From an uncultured Dysgonomonas sp. (GTDB lineage Bacteria; Bacteroidota; Bacteroidia; Bacteroidales; Dysgonomonadaceae), in assembly GCA_945292135.1 (NCBI GenBank), contig CALYRA010000101.1, forward strand, positions 1-5,993: a DNA stretch of 5,993 nt. Reading direction: 5' to 3'. Positions within the stretch are counted from its first letter, which is position 1. The number at the start of each line of letters is the position of its first letter. The translations under genes were made by a program, and so were the position numbers. Shown here in pieces: positions 1 to 5,993 of the stretch. Below the pieces are notes generated by a model that searched no databases, had not been told where the DNA came from, and saw only the letters and a program-made list of their open reading frames with translations.

Positions 1-892
1 ATTTACCTACCGGCATTAAGGGATATTCTTTTTGCGACCATACTTTTGTTATATCAAAAGGATCATATTTAAAATTATCGGCTTGTTCAGGAGTCATTAA
101 TTGAATATAAGCGCTCCAGGAAGGATAATCACCTTTTTGAATACTACTGGCTAAATCTCTTGTTGAATAGTCAGGATCAGTACCCGCTATTTTAGTAGCT
201 TCTTCAGCCGTTAGATTTTTAATTCCCTGATCGGTTCTGAAATGCCATTTAAACCAAAAATGTTCGCCTTTCGCATTATACATCATATATGTATGACTCG
301 AATAACCATGCATATGTCTGAATCCGTCAGGAGTACCTCTATCCGAAAATAAGATTGTTACTTGATGGATACTTTCAGGCGTTAGGGAAAGAAAATCCCA
401 AAACATGGAAGCATCCTTTAAGTTAGTAACAGGATTTCTCTTTTGGGTATGAATAAAATCAGGAAACTTTATTCCATCTCTGATAAAGAATGTTGGCGTA
501 TTATTGCCTACCATATCATAATTGCCTTGTTCCGTATAAAATTTAAGAGCGAAACCTCTTGGATCACGAGCTGTATCAGCCGACCCTTTTTCACCACCGA
601 CTGTTGAAAAACGAGCCAAAAGATCTGTTTTCTTACCAATTTTTGAAAGAAAATCCGCGCAAGTATATTGAGTTATATCGTGCGTTACTTCAAAATATCC
701 GAATGCTCCCGAACCTTTCGCATGAACTACTCTTTCAGGAATACGTTCCCTGTCGAAATGAGCAAGCTTTTCAACCGTATGTATATCTGAAATTAAGGTC
801 ATTGTAGGTTTTTCAGTCGTTATTGAGGCTTGGTCATTATCGACCGGATTACCATGATTTGTTGTAAATAGTTTTTTGTCTTGATCTTCCAT
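1..892 (-). CDS. Monofunctional haem catalase, N-terminal 297 residues (3' end beyond the left edge)
   Basis: Decomposes hydrogen peroxide to water and oxygen, probably in the cytoplasm, since no signal peptide is seen. The distal haem pocket is complete. The active-site signature [20 protein letters not shown] spans residues 46-65 with catalytic His57; Ser96 lies in [10 protein letters not shown]; Asn130 lies in VGNNTP; haem-contacting Phe135 and Phe143 follow. The spacing from His57 equals that of human catalase His75/Ser114/Asn148/Phe153/Phe161. The proximal haem-ligand tyrosine would fall near residue 340 and is therefore outside the window. The style (small-subunit, clade 3, katA-like) fits a protein of roughly 480-500 residues. 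The ATG at 892-890 is the first start: an in-frame TAA lies four codons upstream (904-902). No strong Shine-Dalgarno sequence is seen, as is common in Bacteroidota. About 510 non-coding bases separate it from the GH28 gene, so it is probably its own transcription unit. The family call is very secure; the exact symbol is not. Confidence 0.96.
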   Translation of the reverse strand, partial: MEDQDKKLFTTNHGNPVDNDQASITTEKPTMTLISDIHTVEKLAHFDRERIPERVVHAKGSGAFGYFEVTHDITQYTCADFLSKIGKKTDLLARFSTVGGEKGSADTARDPRGFALKFYTEQGNYDMVGNNTPTFFIRDGIKFPDFIHTQKRNPVTNLKDASMFWDFLSLTPESIHQVTILFSDRGTPDGFRHMHGYSSHTYMMYNAKGEHFWFKWHFRTDQGIKNLTAEEATKIAGTDPDYSTRDLASSIQKGDYPSWSAYIQLMTPEQADNFKYDPFDITKVWSQKEYPLMPVGK

Positions 893-928
893 AACGTATA
901 TTTATAAGTGTGAATATATACTAATCAT

Positions 929-943
929 ATTGTTTTAAACAAT
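929..943. promoter_or_regulatory. 7-1-7 palindrome upstream of catalase, candidate operator
   Basis: The sequence ATTGTTTTAAACAAT is a perfect inverted repeat with 7-base arms around one central base, lying 37 to 51 bases upstream of the catalase ATG. The 7-1-7 geometry is that of Fur-family boxes, including PerR (consensus TTATAATnATTATAA), and PerR represses catalase genes in several bacteria. The base sequence itself does not match the PerR or Fur consensus closely, and Bacteroides catalase is best known to be under OxyR. The operator role is an inference from position and symmetry. Confidence 0.35.
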
Positions 944-1227
944 CCGAATATTTGAATAGTTCAAAAAAATAGTAGAATATATAGATTCCGTAATACAAAC
1001 TATTTATTAAAAGATTTTGCCTATATCAAAATTTTGAACGATTTTATATCAATCAGTATAAATATTTAATAATCAGATAGATGTTTGTGTAATAAAGATA
1101 GCATACTTTACAAAGTAGAGTAATCGAAATTGTAATTAAATAGGGCTGATATTACCTTATAACTTCAAATTTGCAGTGAGGTTAACATTTAGGAGGTAAT
1201 AAAAGAAGAATAAAATATAAAGTTCGT

Positions 1228-1242
1228 AATACAATTTGTATT
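1228..1242. repeat. Second 7-1-7 perfect palindrome in the intergenic region
   Basis: AATACAATTTGTATT is a perfect inverted repeat with 7-base arms and one central base, about 160 bases beyond the GH28 stop and 336 bases upstream of the catalase start. On the minus strand it is followed by a T-rich run (about 1223-1195), so it could fold as a weak 5-bp hairpin with a 5-base loop at the end of the GH28 transcript. It is AT-only in most of the stem, which makes a terminator role doubtful. A DNA-binding site is the alternative. Confidence 0.3.
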
Positions 1243-1402
1243 GTTCCGTATGAACCGATGATTATACGTTATTATGTACAAACATAGGATCAGGATATTT
1301 TCAGAAAAATTAGACGAATATTATATGATTAAGGCAAATAATTTTAGAAATCCTTATAATTTAATATCGTTATGTGACTTATTTTTTACCCGATTAACTG
1401 CT

Positions 1403-2881
1403 TTATTTTATTGATTTTTCTATTTTGAAATTCCTAACATTTTCTTTCAAGATATATTTATCTTCGCCGATTGCGTTAGTTGCATTGAAATCAAATAATC
1501 TGCAACCGTCAACTTCTTTCAGCCAAAGAATAGGACGATAATCAGGCTTCATAAAGCTTATTTGTATATTATTCAATTCGATATTTTTGGCGTGGCGAAT
1601 AAAAAAGCCTGATGCAGGAATTGTACCGAACATCCAAGGTTCCGGATATAAATCTTCATTTTCAGGTGGTACTAATTGAGCATCTTCTTTGGTTCCGCCA
1701 CCCTTAAATGATAAACGAATATTATTCAATGAAACATCTTCAATATAATGGTCAGGAACGCCGCTTATTATGCAAGAATATCTTGAATCCGCATTATATA
1801 TATTGACATTGCTGATTGTAAGTCTGGACATATGCCCTGTAGGCGTTCCTTTCGGACTTCGTAAACGTGAACCCAATCGCAAAAATATAGGAGCATTGAC
1901 AATATCCCGCATCGTTATATTATCAATGACAATATCTTCAAGAAAACCGCCGTCAACTGTTTCCAGCGCCAACCCGCGACACCTTTCAAATACACAGTTC
2001 GAAATGCAGATATTCCTAAAACCTCCACTCGATTCGGTACCTAATTTTATACGTCCCGTCACATAACCTTGGTCGGGAGCTTGCGGTTCATTTCTCAAAA
2101 ATGTCCCGTCTATAACGCTACCTTTGTCATAGCCGCTGACAAAACAATTTGTAATGGTTACATTTTCCGTATCTCTGAAAAATCCCAGCGCGTAACTGCT
2201 TTTCAATACTATCGCATCATCCCAAGGAGAATTAACGGAGCAATCCGAAATACGCACATTCCGGCAACAATCTATATCAAAACCATCACGATTTGTATCT
2301 ACCATTACATTATTGATCGTCATATTGTCTACGCCCGTTGCCAATAAAGCAAAGTGTCCGCAATTAACCATTTTGATATCTTTCAATATTACATTTTTGC
2401 ATAGTTTAAGGCTTATAGCCTTGTTTCCCACCCCGTTCAGGCGACTTTCTTCGCGGGTAAGTCCACGTCCGTCAATAATGCCCTGTCCGCATATTGTAAT
2501 GTTTTCTAAATTAATACCCCAAATCAGGCTGTTTTTCCAATGGCTATGTCCAAAATCTTGAAATATATTATGCTCGTTTTCTTCGGCTATATCAAATCCG
2601 GAGGCTTCTTGAGGGTAGGCTGCCAGTAATCTGCAACCGGCATCCAAATATAAGGTTATATTACTTTGAATGCGAATCGAATAGCTCAGATATGTTCCGG
2701 CAGGTAGAAATACAGTTCCACCACCTTTCTTCGAAGCTTCTTCAATCGTCTTGTTAATTGCGGGGGAGTCGATATTTTTACCATCGCCTTTCGCTCCATA
2801 ATCTTTTACGTTATAGAAATTGTTGGAAGCATTCAGTCCAAATCCTGATAAAATGAATATTATAGTAAGTAATTGTTTCAT
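1403..2881 (-). CDS. Secreted GH28-family glycoside hydrolase (pectin-type, non-canonical active site)
   Basis: A complete 492-residue protein. Residues 1-18 form a signal peptide (hydrophobic LLTIIFILSGFGL, likely cut after LNA), so it is exported to the periplasm or envelope. Residues 23-62 hold the entry motif of GH28 beta-helices (VKDYGAKGDGK, then GGGTVFLPAGTYL), and repeated 'NITI/NVTI/DIVI' rungs fill the rest. GH28 enzymes hydrolyse galacturonic acid-containing bonds in pectin or rhamnogalacturonan by inversion. The catalytic aspartates are present: Asp199 in NRDGFDID and Asp221-Asp222 in WDDAIVLKS. The GHG histidine segment is replaced by GTESSGG (281-287), and the RIK substrate clamp by LAL (304-306, in GLALETVDGG). 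This resembles a Bacteroidetes GH28 subgroup rather than classical polygalacturonases; the exact substrate cannot be read. The ATG at 2881 lies 10 bases after the CBM9-like gene's stop, so the two are almost certainly co-transcribed. It ends with TAA and a second in-frame TAA three codons on. Confidence 0.93.
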   Translation of the reverse strand: MKQLLTIIFILSGFGLNASNNFYNVKDYGAKGDGKNIDSPAINKTIEEASKKGGGTVFLPAGTYLSYSIRIQSNITLYLDAGCRLLAAYPQEASGFDIAEENEHNIFQDFGHSHWKNSLIWGINLENITICGQGIIDGRGLTREESRLNGVGNKAISLKLCKNVILKDIKMVNCGHFALLATGVDNMTINNVMVDTNRDGFDIDCCRNVRISDCSVNSPWDDAIVLKSSYALGFFRDTENVTITNCFVSGYDKGSVIDGTFLRNEPQAPDQGYVTGRIKLGTESSGGFRNICISNCVFERCRGLALETVDGGFLEDIVIDNITMRDIVNAPIFLRLGSRLRSPKGTPTGHMSRLTISNVNIYNADSRYSCIISGVPDHYIEDVSLNNIRLSFKGGGTKEDAQLVPPENEDLYPEPWMFGTIPASGFFIRHAKNIELNNIQISFMKPDYRPILWLKEVDGCRLFDFNATNAIGEDKYILKENVRNFKIEKSIK

Positions 2882-2891
2882 ATCTATTAAA

Positions 2892-3128
2892 TTATTTTTC
2901 GGAAGGCATTAATTTGAAAGTTCTCAACTCAGATGCGTTTCCATACATTGTATGGTGTCGAGACAGGTTCCAAAAACCATCTTTTGGTTTGCCTTCATTA
3001 TTATCATAATCAATTACAGCCCAGCATAGCTCAATAAGTTTATTTTCATATAATTCAGATTTTACAGAATATTCAATGCCTTTAGGAGAAGCATAATCAA
3101 ACGGCGTAATGTAAAATTCGAGTGTCAA
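2892..3128 (-). CDS. 3' fragment of the CBM9-like protein, possible TTG restart
   Basis: This is the C-terminal part of the interrupted CBM9-like domain, open in the same frame from 3152 after the last internal TAA. It holds LTLEFYITPFDYASPKG, ELCWAVIDYDNN and NLSRHHTMYGNAS, which continue the domain of the upstream fragment. The only early start codon is TTG at 3128-3126 (78 codons), with GAAGGA about 12 bases upstream. It has no signal peptide, so an independent product would stay in the cytoplasm, where it would have no clear use. Most likely it is untranslated remnant; the sequence looks well preserved, which suggests that the lesion is recent. It ends 10 bases before the GH28 ATG. Confidence 0.4.
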   Translation of the reverse strand: MTLEFYITPFDYASPKGIEYSVKSELYENKLIELCWAVIDYDNNEGKPKDGFWNLSRHHTMYGNASELRTFKLMPSEK

Positions 3129-3182
3129 CTTTACGCCGTGTCCTTCTTTTACTTATTTAAAATTATAATTATAATCTTATTT

Positions 3183-3731
3183 TTAAAATGGTTCTTCTTT
3201 AATCCATTGTTGAGGTCCCCAATACATGCACCAGTCTCCATTTTTGGGTGGCGTATAAATATGGTAATTTTGAGCCTGTCGTCCGTGAAACAATTCCCAA
3301 GCTTCTTTTTTATTTATATCATTGAAAGGATAGAATTTATCAATAAAAGGTCCTCCCGAACGGTCGCCATCTACAACTACTTCAAAAATATCAACCATTA
3401 AATCATCCCGACTAAAAGACCAGTAATTATCATACGCTTTATAAAGAAAATACAGACGATTGGTCTCTTTAGACCAACCGACTTTTACTTCTATATCTAA
3501 TGTCGATTTATCGGGATTCATATAATTTCCTTCATCTTCGGTCATAGAATCAATAGTAATCAGATATTTTTCGGGCACAATATCCCAATCGCTTATATCT
3601 CCGTCTATTTGAGGTATTTTGTCGGAAGGAAAACAGAATACTTTAAAGAAGTTATCATTCTGTCCATACAAATTACTGATACAAAAAAATTGGAGTAAGA
3701 GTAATGTTATGATACTAATATTTTTTTTCAT
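3183..3731 (-). CDS. 5' fragment of the CBM9-like protein: signal peptide and most of the binding domain
   Basis: This 182-codon open part would be made as a truncated protein. Residues 1-23 are a signal peptide (MKKN then hydrophobic IITLLLLQFF, likely cut before QND). IDGDISDWDIVP (42-53) is the usual N-terminal signature of CBM9-like domains. VKVGWSKETNRLYFLYKAYDNYW (83-105) and DIFEVVVDGDRSGGPF (114-129) form the strands and calcium or sugar-side loops typical of the family. The translated piece ends at QQWIKEEPF, before the last strands encoded by 3152-2892, so correct folding is doubtful. The start is the ATG at 3731, preceded by GAAGGA about 17 bases upstream, which is rather far for a Shine-Dalgarno site. 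CBM9-like proteins bind carbohydrate ends or chains; binding by this truncated form is unproven. Confidence 0.7.
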   Translation of the reverse strand: MKKNISIITLLLLQFFCISNLYGQNDNFFKVFCFPSDKIPQIDGDISDWDIVPEKYLITIDSMTEDEGNYMNPDKSTLDIEVKVGWSKETNRLYFLYKAYDNYWSFSRDDLMVDIFEVVVDGDRSGGPFIDKFYPFNDINKKEAWELFHGRQAQNYHIYTPPKNGDWCMYWGPQQWIKEEPF

Positions 3732-3789
3732 CTGTTATTTTATGTTGTGTCCTTCAGAAATTAATTTTGTCTCTCATCTTTTTAGTGTG

Positions 3790-3797
3790 CAAAACTA
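3790..3797 (-). promoter_or_regulatory. Candidate Bacteroidota -7 box for the CBM9-like/GH28 operon
   Basis: On the minus strand the box reads TAGTTTTG, an exact match to TAnnTTTG, ending 58 bases upstream of the ATG at 3731. That leaves a plausible leader of about 50 bases. A TTTG-type -33 element at the normal spacing is not evident, which lowers confidence. Confidence 0.4.
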
Positions 3798-3915
3798 AAA
3801 ACTCCTACTTCTTTCAGTATTTGGTTCATTATTGAATAGAATAAATACGCATTTATTAAATGTTTAAACTAAAATTTATTTTTCATGTGCTTTCAATTAA
3901 CAGAAGTCTCAATAA

Positions 3916-3923
3916 CAAAACTA
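3916..3923 (-). promoter_or_regulatory. Second TAGTTTTG box, possible alternative -7 element
   Basis: This is an identical TAGTTTTG on the minus strand, 126 bases upstream of the first box. A TTG lies upstream but only about 16 bases away, shorter than the usual 19 to 21. It may be a second promoter giving a longer leader, or chance in AT-rich DNA. Confidence 0.25.
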
Positions 3924-3973
3924 ATATGTATCTTTATTGCAATGCTATGACTATTTTCGGCTGATATTGAAAG

Positions 3974-4025
3974 AAGAGCAAAGGCTGTTCAAAATTTTTT
4001 CCAACACATATACCGGTTTGCTCTT
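3974..4025. terminator. Inverted repeat after the GH28-DUF4450 gene, weak terminator candidate
   Basis: AAGAGCAAA (3974-3982) and TTTGCTCTT (4017-4025) form a perfect 9-bp stem enclosing 34 bases, with a further GG/CC pair (3983-3984 with 4013-4014) across a two-base bulge. It lies about 40 bases past the stop at 4066. In the direction of transcription the stem is followed by CTTTCAAT, a poor U-tract; on the plus strand GTTTTTAATTTATTT follows, which looks better, but no plus-strand gene exists. The long loop also argues against a classical terminator, so an RNA-processing or stability hairpin is possible. Confidence 0.3.
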
Positions 4026-4065
4026 GTTTTTAATTTATTTACTTATAAAGTAGTATATCAATCAA

Positions 4066-5993
4066 TTACTTTTCTTTTTCAAATAAAGCTGGCAACATAT
4101 AATAATTATAATCGGCTTTATCATTTTGTTTGTAGATACAGAAATATTCCGCCGTATTATTTTTCAATGGTAAAGCAGCAGTTAATGCTGGCGCATCGGT
4201 TTTCTTTCCGGAATTGTAAAACACTAAAGGTGAACTTTGTAAATAGGCATTTGACAATCTGATTTCAGACGTCAACGGCATAATTCCCTGTATGACTTTT
4301 AACCGCATACTTTCTCCATAATAAACCGTAAATGCTGTGCGTTCGACACTGAAAACGTTGTTTTGGCAATAAAGAGGGTTAAGGCTCTTTGCGTCATTAT
4401 CATCTAAAGCCTTTCCATAGGCGCCACCGTAAGACCAAAACAATTCTAATCCTGATGGTATATTTTGGGCTGATACTTTTAAGATAATTCCGTCGGTATT
4501 ACTTAATGAAATGACTTCGAAAACAAGTTCTCCATTTTTCAATATCGGATCACTCAATGTATAAGTCATTTTAGTACCATTCTTTATTAATTGTTTTTTT
4601 CCGAACTTACTCAACCATTTACTTTCCTGCCCATTGATAATACCAAAATTCAGATTACCTGCCATCTCAGGAAGAAGAAACGTTAACTCAGGATGTTCGG
4701 CAGCCATAATTATTGACGATTGATTTTTGGCTTTTAATTGATTTGGAAATTTTGAATCTATAAATGTTGGCTGCTTAGCCAGTTCAACATTTTCGCTATG
4801 CGTAATATTTAGAGGCTGTAAATCCTTTGTAGTTAACCGTATATCAGAAAGCGCCCAATCTTTAGCATAATCGACAGTTCCTATTTTTTTGACCTCTGCG
4901 TCGATATTTTGAAATGAAAAATTCCGCATCTTTGATTCCTTGCTACCTGCTACTTTCATCAGTATTCCAGAATTTGTCACCTTAAAATTAGATAAGTAAA
5001 TATCTTGAAAATAGGGTAAGCCTTTCGAATTTGGTACTTTTTCCAACAATTTTTCCCAATGTGCGGGAATCTTTTTCCCTTCGTATTCTTTTGGAAGTTT
5101 AGAATAACTGTAAGCGGGATTCCAATTCATTGTCGCTTCGAAAACAATGCCGACTCCGTCCATTTCGACGTCCCTCACATAGATATGCTCGGTCACTCCT
5201 CCCCTGTTTATCGCCGATTTGAGACGGATACCGACATTTGTTTTTTTAGCTTTCAATCCTTCTGCCAATACATAACGTATACCTCCCGAAGTTTCGCTTC
5301 CGCAAGTCAAAAGACCTCCTCCTGACCGTGAAATACAATTTCGGATAACTACATATTCAGTAGGACGATTGACACGCAATCCATCTGCATCACGTCCCGA
5401 CTTCAAGCAGAAATTATCATCATTACAATCTATATCGCAATTTTCGACCAAAATACGTGAAGATGAATCTATATCTACTCCATCCGTACTTGGTCCATGC
5501 CCTCCGACATTATTCTGTATAACAACCCCATTTACCGTACAATAAGATGAATATAGGAGCTGAATAGTCCAAAAGCCCGCTTGTCGGAATGTCAAGTCTT
5601 TTATAGTTATATCCGAAGATTCGGATACCAATAACGTACGGGGTCGTTTGCAGTCATAGTCAACAACCCAACGCAATCCTTTACTTTCATATTCGTTTCT
5701 TAAAGACCAATACGCGTCCCAAAATACTTTTCCTTGTCCGTGTACGGTACCTTCGCCACTTATCATCACATTCTTTTGATTTTGGATGTTGATGAGCGCG
5801 GACGGCCAGATCATTTCGATCCCTGCTACACGCGTATACATATCCGGATAATCTTTCAACTCTGCGCTTCCTAAGATCATTACGCCTTTAGGAATTATTA
5901 AATGAACGCCTTCCTTGAGGAAAATTGAACCTGTCAAATAGCATCCTCGCGAAAAGGTTACAATACCTCCGCCATTTTCAGCGCAGACATCTA
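4066..5993 (-). CDS. GH28 beta-helix enzyme fused to a C-terminal DUF4450-like module (5' end beyond the right edge)
   Basis: The frame is open to the window edge: 18 codons precede the TTG at 5937 and encode AENGGGIVTFSRGCYLTGS, the usual early GH28 strand, so 5937 is not the start. 641 residues are visible. Numbering from the first visible residue, GH28 covers about 1-395. The general acid/base aspartates are Asp170 (STDGVDID) and Asp191-Asp192 (CNDDNFCLKSGRD). The clamp is R256/K258 (GIRLKS). The GHG histidine position is Gly in SGGGLLTCGSETSGG. The GSETSGG and KSGRD pattern is that of exo-acting bacterial galacturonidases, releasing sugars from pectic chain ends; this is inferred from the family. 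Residues about 430-641 resemble DUF4450: LLPEMAGNLNFGI, SKWL, ELFWSYGGAYGK, FTVYYGESMRLK, QSSPL, MLPALFEKE. The protein stops there, with TAA at 4066-4068 and another eight codons later. A signal peptide, expected for export, would lie outside the window. Confidence 0.92.
   Translation of the reverse strand, partial: DVCAENGGGIVTFSRGCYLTGSIFLKEGVHLIIPKGVMILGSAELKDYPDMYTRVAGIEMIWPSALINIQNQKNVMISGEGTVHGQGKVFWDAYWSLRNEYESKGLRWVVDYDCKRPRTLLVSESSDITIKDLTFRQAGFWTIQLLYSSYCTVNGVVIQNNVGGHGPSTDGVDIDSSSRILVENCDIDCNDDNFCLKSGRDADGLRVNRPTEYVVIRNCISRSGGGLLTCGSETSGGIRYVLAEGLKAKKTNVGIRLKSAINRGGVTEHIYVRDVEMDGVGIVFEATMNWNPAYSYSKLPKEYEGKKIPAHWEKLLEKVPNSKGLPYFQDIYLSNFKVTNSGILMKVAGSKESKMRNFSFQNIDAEVKKIGTVDYAKDWALSDIRLTTKDLQPLNITHSENVELAKQPTFIDSKFPNQLKAKNQSSIIMAAEHPELTFLLPEMAGNLNFGIINGQESKWLSKFGKKQLIKNGTKMTYTLSDPILKNGELVFEVISLSNTDGIILKVSAQNIPSGLELFWSYGGAYGKALDDNDAKSLNPLYCQNNVFSVERTAFTVYYGESMRLKVIQGIMPLTSEIRLSNAYLQSSPLVFYNSGKKTDAPALTAALPLKNNTAEYFCIYKQNDKADYNYYMLPALFEKEK

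Larger units (their letters stand above)
893..1402. other. Non-coding AT-rich intergenic region between GH28 gene and catalase
   Basis: No open frame of credible length is present on either strand; minus-strand ATGs at about 1286, 1103 and 927 run into stops within 8 to 13 codons. The stretch must hold the 3' end of the GH28 transcript and the catalase promoter. I could not find a clean TAnnTTTG element or a GC-rich terminator hairpin. What stands out are two perfect 15-base palindromes (929-943 and 1228-1242) and a 10-base direct repeat CGTAATACAA at 989-998 and 1225-1234. Confidence 0.75.
2892..3731 (-). pseudogene. CBM9-like sugar-binding protein gene with three in-frame TAA codons
   Basis: Read as one frame of 280 codons, this is a secreted CBM9-like (CBM9_1 type) protein: signal peptide, IDGDISDWD entry motif, beta-strand-rich body and a C-terminal part ending in NLSRHHTMYGNAS and a short tail. 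Codons at 3185-3183, 3179-3177 and 3155-3153 are TAA. The 5' part (182 codons) and the 3' part (from 3152) are in the same frame with no other stops. Between the stops the frame reads K, then DYNYNFK; as I recall, relatives carry an aromatic YxYNF-like segment there, so this looks like original coding sequence, not an insertion. TAA is the genuine stop of all other genes ending here, so a changed code is unlikely. The simplest reading is a recently inactivated gene; base errors, or two separately translated halves, are the alternatives. It is the first gene of the likely two-gene operon with the GH28 gene at 2881. Confidence 0.75.
3732..4065. other. Intergenic leader between GH28-DUF4450 gene and CBM9-like gene
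   Basis: There is no credible open frame in these 334 bases. The stretch holds an inverted repeat close to the end of the upstream gene (3974-4025) and two TAGTTTTG boxes on the minus strand (3923-3916 and 3797-3790) that match the Bacteroidota -7 pattern TAnnTTTG. It is therefore best read as the end of one transcript and the promoter plus leader of the next. Confidence 0.65.

Noticed and set aside
559..807. Plus-strand open frame inside the catalase gene
   Set aside because: The minus strand encodes an unmistakable catalase over the same bases.
1191..1260. Strong Shine-Dalgarno-like AGGAGGT on the plus strand at 1191-1197
   Set aside because: No start codon follows at a useful distance; the first ATG (1250) meets a stop after three codons.
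1770..2561. Plus-strand open frames at 1770-2066, 2069-2347 and 2313-2561
   Set aside because: They lie antisense inside the GH28 gene, have no recognisable domain or credible start context, and overlap one another.
3150..3190. TAA read as a sense codon, or programmed frameshifting across the CBM9-like gene
   Set aside because: The complete GH28 gene, the GH28-DUF4450 gene and the CBM9-like gene itself all end properly at TAA, so the code is normal. Both halves share one frame, so no net shift is needed, and I see no slippery heptamer in the correct phase; the alternative frame gives an Ile/Asn/Lys run without family character.
3138..3401. Plus-strand open frame with a hydrophobic N-terminus
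   Set aside because: It is antisense to the CBM9-like gene; the hydrophobic run arises from the AT-rich strand opposite the stop cluster. No family resemblance.
3974..4025. Inverted repeat as the ends of a small insertion element
   Set aside because: The arms are only 9 bp, enclose 34 bases, and no flanking target duplication is visible.
5059..5325. Plus-strand open frame opposite the GH28-DUF4450 gene
   Set aside because: It is antisense to conserved GH28 active-site coding sequence and has no recognisable protein character.
5935..5937. TTG at 5937-5935 as the start of the GH28-DUF4450 protein
   Set aside because: The frame stays open upstream to the window edge and encodes the conserved GGGIVTFSRGCYLTGS strand of GH28 proteins, so the true start lies outside the window.

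Overview
The window looks like a piece of a Bacteroidales (Bacteroidota) chromosome. The DNA is AT-rich, the predicted proteins carry short 'MKK/MKQ' signal peptides for export, the gene set is a pectin-degradation cluster of the polysaccharide-utilisation-locus kind, and TAnnTTTG-type promoter motifs occur in the main leader. Genus cannot be fixed from this stretch. All genes lie on the minus strand, so transcription runs from right to left.

From right to left (transcription order): (1) 5993-4066, a large GH28 parallel-beta-helix protein whose N-terminus lies beyond the right edge and which carries a C-terminal DUF4450-like module. (2) 4065-3732, a 334-base spacer with an inverted repeat and two TAGTTTTG promoter-like boxes. 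(3) 3731-2892, a secreted CBM9-like carbohydrate-binding protein gene interrupted by three in-frame TAA codons within 11 codons, with the same frame open on both sides. (4) 2881-1403, a complete secreted GH28 enzyme starting only 10 bases after the CBM9-like gene. (5) 1402-893, a non-coding AT-rich stretch of about 510 bases with two perfect 7-1-7 palindromes. (6) 892-1, the first 297 residues of a monofunctional haem catalase running off the left edge.

The two GH28 proteins and the CBM9-like protein probably work together on a pectic polymer in the envelope or periplasm: the GH28 enzymes trim galacturonic acid-containing chains and the CBM9-like protein binds sugar. Both GH28 active sites keep the three catalytic aspartates but depart from the classical polygalacturonase pattern, so the substrate may be a decorated or modified pectic oligosaccharide rather than plain polygalacturonan. 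The catalase is probably an independent oxidative-stress gene; the 7-1-7 palindrome just upstream is a candidate operator of Fur/PerR geometry.

The points most worth following are the tight triple-nonsense cluster in the CBM9-like gene, and the GH28-DUF4450 fusion that stops where DUF4450 proteins, as recalled, usually continue into a helical-barrel catalytic domain. I see no transposase, CRISPR array, tRNA, rRNA or integration site. I found no clear new defence or regulatory system.
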